Positions 34,201 through 36,470 of a DNA stretch of 36,470 nucleotides are shown here, piece after piece (positions within the stretch are counted from its first letter, which is position 1; every line of letters starts with the position of its first letter). The translations under genes were made by a program, and so were the position numbers. A model generated the notes under the pieces. It was not told where the DNA came from. It saw only the letters and a program-made list of their open reading frames with translations, and made no database searches. Source of the stretch: Acidobacteriota bacterium (GTDB taxonomy: Bacteria > Acidobacteriota > Vicinamibacteria > Vicinamibacterales > UBA2999); the NCBI GenBank assembly GCA_016213695.1, contig JACQZV010000131.1, positions 1-36,470 of the forward strand. Direction: 5' to 3'.

Positions 34201-34639
34201 GCGGTCCGGACAGCCGTTGAACGTGATTGCCGGCCAGGATCGGGCGTTCAGCGGGATTCAGAACCAGCGGGTCGACCAGGTGCTGACGAACGCGTACGGC
34301 AAGAAGACGCTGAACGACTGGCTCAACCCGGCTGCGTTCGCGCTGCCGGCGCTGGGCACGCTCGGCAACTTCAAGCGGAACAGCCTGCGCGCGCCGGGCT
34401 ACTGGTCGGTCGACGTGGCGCTCTCGCGCCTCATCCCGGTCGGCGCCGGGCGGACGCTCGAGCTGCGAGCCGAATCGTTCAACCTGCTCAACACGTTCAA
34501 CTGGGGCGCCCCGCTCGCGGGACCCATCCAGGGGGGCCGGATCACCGATACGAACTTCAGCTCCGGCCAGTTCGGCCGCATCACGACGATAGCGGGCACG
34601 CCGCGTGTCCTGCAGTTCGGCGCCAAGTTTGGCTTCTGA
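31292..34639 (+). CDS. Oar-like TonB-dependent outer-membrane receptor (second)
   Basis: The 1115-residue product has a signal peptide (about 1-24, ending ASAQ), a carboxypeptidase-regulatory-like domain (about 28-112: LSGRVTDESGAILPGVTITV and GPYRFEAALQGFRTF), and a plug (about 115-250, with ILALPLNGRNAVELVMVAG and GVAYLLDGAMHNNPQDNLNMPFPFPDALQEFSV). The large barrel ends in LQFGAKFGF. LPLNGRN is typical of the Acidobacteriota receptor group. It is longer and clearly different from the receptor at 3589-6510. The ATG at 31292 has AGGAGG 5 nt upstream. It appears to be a single-gene transcript, ending in a palindrome at 34673-34719. The ligand is unknown. Confidence 0.92.
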   Translation: MRRFVREWSIGILSVLLTASVASAQLSTAQLSGRVTDESGAILPGVTITVSQTDTGFMRSDVTDGNGSYVLTNLPLGPYRFEAALQGFRTFVRTGIVLQVGATPELNVQLSVGALEESVTVQGAAPLVDVQSSGISEVVQNEQILALPLNGRNAVELVMVAGAAVQVTNASSRAVPGGLGVSVAGGQSFGVAYLLDGAMHNNPQDNLNMPFPFPDALQEFSVATSGLNAQHGMHAGAAVNAVTKSGTNRFSGNAFEFLRDRRFNATNPFAQIGPNGTRVDDGLKRNQFGGTFGGPIARNRLFFFGAVQGTTVRQQPAANIARVPTAAMLAGDFTAAASPACNGGRQVALRGGFVNNRVDPAQFSRAALNMVKYLPATTDPCGEVTYSQRKDSNEAQYVGRIDYQRTADDTIFGRYMSTGVTLPSPVREGDTVLSLYDAANNAGLQGMDGMAHSLALGDTHVFGSNTVNSLRFAFNRSAVSRFAPDTFDPYDLGSDVYSYAPHVMWLRVQGAFEAQNQGNSRFLTNASQLSDDYTLVRGDHQISLGASAAYWKYYFQTHARSGGFWIFTGQLTGLGLGDLLMGRVGRLEHGGPAILPMDQWYMGFYAQDTWRASPRVTINGGLRWEPYFGQNVTSGAVYNFSLENFRTNVQSQTFVNAPAGLLYPGDPGFPPGKRGLNTQWLNFSPRVGIGWDVGGNGKTAVRASYGLTYDFPNAEYQLINANSPPYGNRSLVEDPPGGFDRPYAHIGGDPHPIATNRNTQFLPFGAYGATDPDINSPRIQQWNVTIEQQLGTVWQVAASYIGSHTDRLWEQVAINPGVFLGLGPCTLQGVFYASCSNNANLNQRRAFSISGENPAAARLLGNMDIHEAVGTQDYKGLKLSFQRRAARGVSLSGNYTVSRCFGDPSLQTGGFPQIANGYTNPDDFTFDRGLCDQDRTHIGFFVAGVQTPEMASNVLRGVFSDWRISGILSARSGQPLNVIAGQDRAFSGIQNQRVDQVLTNAYGKKTLNDWLNPAAFALPALGTLGNFKRNSLRAPGYWSVDVALSRLIPVGAGRTLELRAESFNLLNTFNWGAPLAGPIQGGRITDTNFSSGQFGRITTIAGTPRVLQFGAKFGF

Positions 34640-34672
34640 GCGCGAGAGTCTCTTGCGGTGATGATCGCGGAA

Positions 34673-34719
34673 CACCGAGGCACTGAGACACCGAGGCCAA
34701 TCCTGCGAGTGCCTCGGTG
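34673..34719. repeat. Palindromic repeat between convergent genes (variant copy)
   Basis: CACCGAGGCAC (34673-34683) is perfectly inverted at 34709-34719. Flanking bases (GAGACACCGAGG, and CCCCGGTGG after the right arm) show that it belongs to the same family as the repeats at 1522 and 8887, with CACCGAG in place of CACGGAG. Its position between two convergent gene ends fits a bidirectional terminator. Confidence 0.7.
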
Positions 34720-34747
34720 CCCCGGTGGTCCGTGGAACCGTGGAACG

Positions 34748-35206
34748 CTATGGGATGACGAATCCGGTGGCGATCCTGGGGTCCTGGATAAAGTTGGGGG
34801 GGACATTCGAATCCCGCGTCAGGAACACCCCGCTGATGTAGGTCCCCGCCGGCAAGGTGTTGTTCACGGTTCCGTCGCCACTGGCGTCCGTGCTGAGGTT
34901 GTTCGGCAACGGCGCGGCCGGTCCGAATACCTGCGCCACCCACACCTGATAGAACTGATTGGGCGTGGCACCCTTCACCTGGACCTTGAGCACGCCCGTC
35001 GCACTGACGCCCGCCAGGCCCGTCAGCGTTGCGGGTTCCCCCGGAAACACGAAGCCCTCGGTCGCGCCAAACGGACCGCACCAGGTATCGCACGGGATGA
35101 GCGTCGCCTTGAACGGCGGGCCGCCGCCGTACGCCAGCAACGGCATAGCAAGGAAGATCGCGGCGTACATCGCCCTCTTGGCGGGCAGGTATCTCAACGG
35201 CTTCAT
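34748..35206 (-). CDS. Small secreted protein, function unknown
   Basis: The 152-residue product has a signal peptide (about 1-26, RAMYAAIFLAMPLLAYGG). The mature part is beta-rich, with a C-x3-C pair (IPCDTWCGPFG), a PGEPATLTGLAGVSATGVLKVQV segment and a Gly-Thr-rich stretch (STDASGDGTVNNTLPAGTYISG). The ordering recalls Ig-like or cupredoxin-like sandwiches, but no family was recognised. The ATG at 35206 has GAGAGG 5 nt upstream; a GTG two codons earlier is too close to it. It follows the NHL propeller gene by 20 nt on the same strand and is probably cotranscribed, so it may be a partner of that protein. Confidence 0.7.
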   Translation of the reverse strand: MKPLRYLPAKRAMYAAIFLAMPLLAYGGGPPFKATLIPCDTWCGPFGATEGFVFPGEPATLTGLAGVSATGVLKVQVKGATPNQFYQVWVAQVFGPAAPLPNNLSTDASGDGTVNNTLPAGTYISGVFLTRDSNVPPNFIQDPRIATGFVIP

Positions 35207-35226
35207 GTTCACCTCTCCTTTGACTG

Positions 35227-36441
35227 TCAGCGCCTACCGGTCATCACGGGCGCGAACTTCTGAATGCGCTTCAGCTGTTCCACCTCACCCGTGTAGATAT
35301 TCCCCTTCGAGTCCATCGCGATCGCGTTGATCCAGTGCAGCTGGCCGGCGTAGCGGCCGTTGCGGCCGAACGAGCCGAGCGTCCTGCCGCTCTGCCGGTC
35401 GAGAATCCACACCTTGTTGTTCGTCCCGTCGGCGATATACAGGAACTTCTGCTGCGGATCGCGTGACATCGCCAGCTTGTAGGTGGTGCCGCAGGGCGGG
35501 AACTTCGTGTTGGCGAGACCGCCGCACCCTTCCGTCACGCGCTGCCCCGGCGTGTTCGGCGACACGTAGAACTCCTTGACGAACTTCCCGTCGGTCGTGA
35601 ACACCTCGATGCGGTTCTGTCCGCGCTCGCCGATGTAGACGAGCCGGTCCTTCGAGATCTCGACGAAATGCAGGTCGGGGACGAAATTCTTCTCCTCGGG
35701 CGGCGGCGCCCCGGTCCACGTGTAGCTCGGAATCCGCTCGTTGCTGATCTCGCTGAGCGGCATGCCGTGGCCGCCCCAGCCGCGCTTGTAGGCGCCGGTC
35801 GTCGCATCGTAGATCACGACGCGCTTCTGCTGGATGATGTACAGCTCGTTGGTCGTCTCGTCGAGCTGGAAGCGCCCCTTGTTGATCAGGTAGCCGGTCT
35901 CCTGGTTGTTTTCCGGCATCATCGCCGCTTCCGCCGGCGGACGATGGTCGAAGTCCCACACGAGCTTGCCCTCACGCGTGAACTTGAGGATGCTGTCCTG
36001 CGGCGCCGTGCCGCTCACCCAGACGAAGCCTTTCGAGTCCGGGATCACGGTCTGCAGCGCGGTCGGCCATTTCGGCGTGTCGGGACCGCCCCATGCGTGG
36101 ACGACAGCGCCCTCCTGATCGAGCTCGATGACCTCCGGGCCGCGCACGCAGCATTCGATCCGGGAATTCTCGCCGCCGATTTCATCCCCTTCGGCGACCG
36201 CGTTTCGATTGAGGAACCAGATATGGTCCATCTGGTCGACATTGATCCCGGTGACCTGCTGCATGCTCCAGCGGTTCGGCAGCGGCTTGGGCCAGAACGG
36301 ATCCACCCTGAACACGGGCGCGCCGTTCTCATCGACGGCCTGCCCGGGCGCCTGCGCGTGCACCCGCGTAAGGCTCAGCCCGAGCACCAGCACGACGCCG
36401 ACGGCACTGATGATTGCGAGGGTCCGCGTTTTCACTGTCAT
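35227..36441 (-). CDS. Exported NHL-repeat six-bladed beta-propeller protein
   Basis: The 404-residue product has a signal peptide (about 1-30, ending VHAQA) and an NHL/SMP-30-like propeller. Blade motifs include MDHIWFLNRNAV, KGFVWVSGTAPQDSILKFTREGKLVW, RLVYIGERGQNRIEVFTTDGKFVKEF, FLYIADGTNNKVWILDRQSGRTLGSFG and GNIYTGEVEQLKRIQKF. Related folds serve as lyases, lactonases or protein-binding modules; none can be chosen here. Unusual features are a CC pair (SRIECCVRG) and a Cys-containing loop (EGCGGL and PPCGT). The ATG at 36441 starts the signal peptide, with AGGAG about 9 nt upstream. It heads a two-gene unit with the small secreted protein. Confidence 0.88.
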   Translation of the reverse strand: MTVKTRTLAIISAVGVVLVLGLSLTRVHAQAPGQAVDENGAPVFRVDPFWPKPLPNRWSMQQVTGINVDQMDHIWFLNRNAVAEGDEIGGENSRIECCVRGPEVIELDQEGAVVHAWGGPDTPKWPTALQTVIPDSKGFVWVSGTAPQDSILKFTREGKLVWDFDHRPPAEAAMMPENNQETGYLINKGRFQLDETTNELYIIQQKRVVIYDATTGAYKRGWGGHGMPLSEISNERIPSYTWTGAPPPEEKNFVPDLHFVEISKDRLVYIGERGQNRIEVFTTDGKFVKEFYVSPNTPGQRVTEGCGGLANTKFPPCGTTYKLAMSRDPQQKFLYIADGTNNKVWILDRQSGRTLGSFGRNGRYAGQLHWINAIAMDSKGNIYTGEVEQLKRIQKFAPVMTGRR

Positions 36442-36470
36442 GAGAGATTCTCCTCGGCGGGTCTGCTTCG

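Overview
The window is GC-rich and densely coded, with about 25 genes. It most resembles a chromosomal segment of an Acidobacteriota bacterium of the Vicinamibacteria type. This is inferred from the gene style: Oar-like TonB-dependent receptors with an N-terminal carboxypeptidase-regulatory domain, many Sec/Tat-exported beta-propellers, GMC oxidoreductases with a small Tat subunit, and TATAAT-like -10 boxes. No rRNA, tRNA, CRISPR array or transposase was seen, so taxonomy is not proven. Almost every gene has a large antisense shadow ORF caused by high GC.

Layout. (1) 1-1495, minus: an SLC13/DASS anion transporter whose C-terminus runs off the window. (2) 11130 down to 1594, minus, tightly packed: two kelch propellers (10081-11130, 8951-10084), a c-type cytochrome (8425-8808), a propeller protein carrying a haem motif (6535-8388), an Oar-like TonB receptor (3589-6510) and two carboxymuconolactone-decarboxylase-like exported proteins (2891-3568, and a tandem-domain one at 1594-2883). 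(3) 11222-14871, plus: a third kelch protein, a VapBC-type toxin-antitoxin pair with a palindromic operator, a fourth kelch gene that starts inside the toxin gene, and a Tat-exported haloacetate-dehalogenase-like hydrolase. (4) 17288 down to 14888, minus: a GMC oxidoreductase and its Tat subunit. (5) 17369-24513, plus: a VOC/glyoxalase protein followed by a translationally coupled heavy-metal RND efflux operon (CusA-like pump fused to a FixH/YtkA-like domain, TolC-like channel, CusB-like adaptor). (6) 24657-27441, plus: two predicted outer-membrane or secreted proteins and a lipoprotein-like protein, behind their own TATAAT box. (7) 29808 down to 27481, minus: a PknB-type membrane Ser/Thr kinase with an NTF2-like C-terminus. 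(8) 31100 down to 29907, minus: an SGNH hydrolase, divergent from a second Oar-like receptor (31292-34639, plus). (9) 36441 down to 34748, minus: an NHL propeller and a small secreted protein.

The most interesting points are: a possible undescribed periplasmic system made of propeller-haem protein, cytochrome c, TonB receptor and decarboxylase-like proteins; a dispersed palindromic repeat family, one arm of which has become part of a signal peptide; an RND pump that appears to use an ACG start codon and is fused to a FixH-like domain across a REP-like palindrome; a perfect 33-bp palindrome in a divergent promoter region; and the palindromic operator of the toxin-antitoxin pair overlapping the promoter of what looks like a leaderless transcript.
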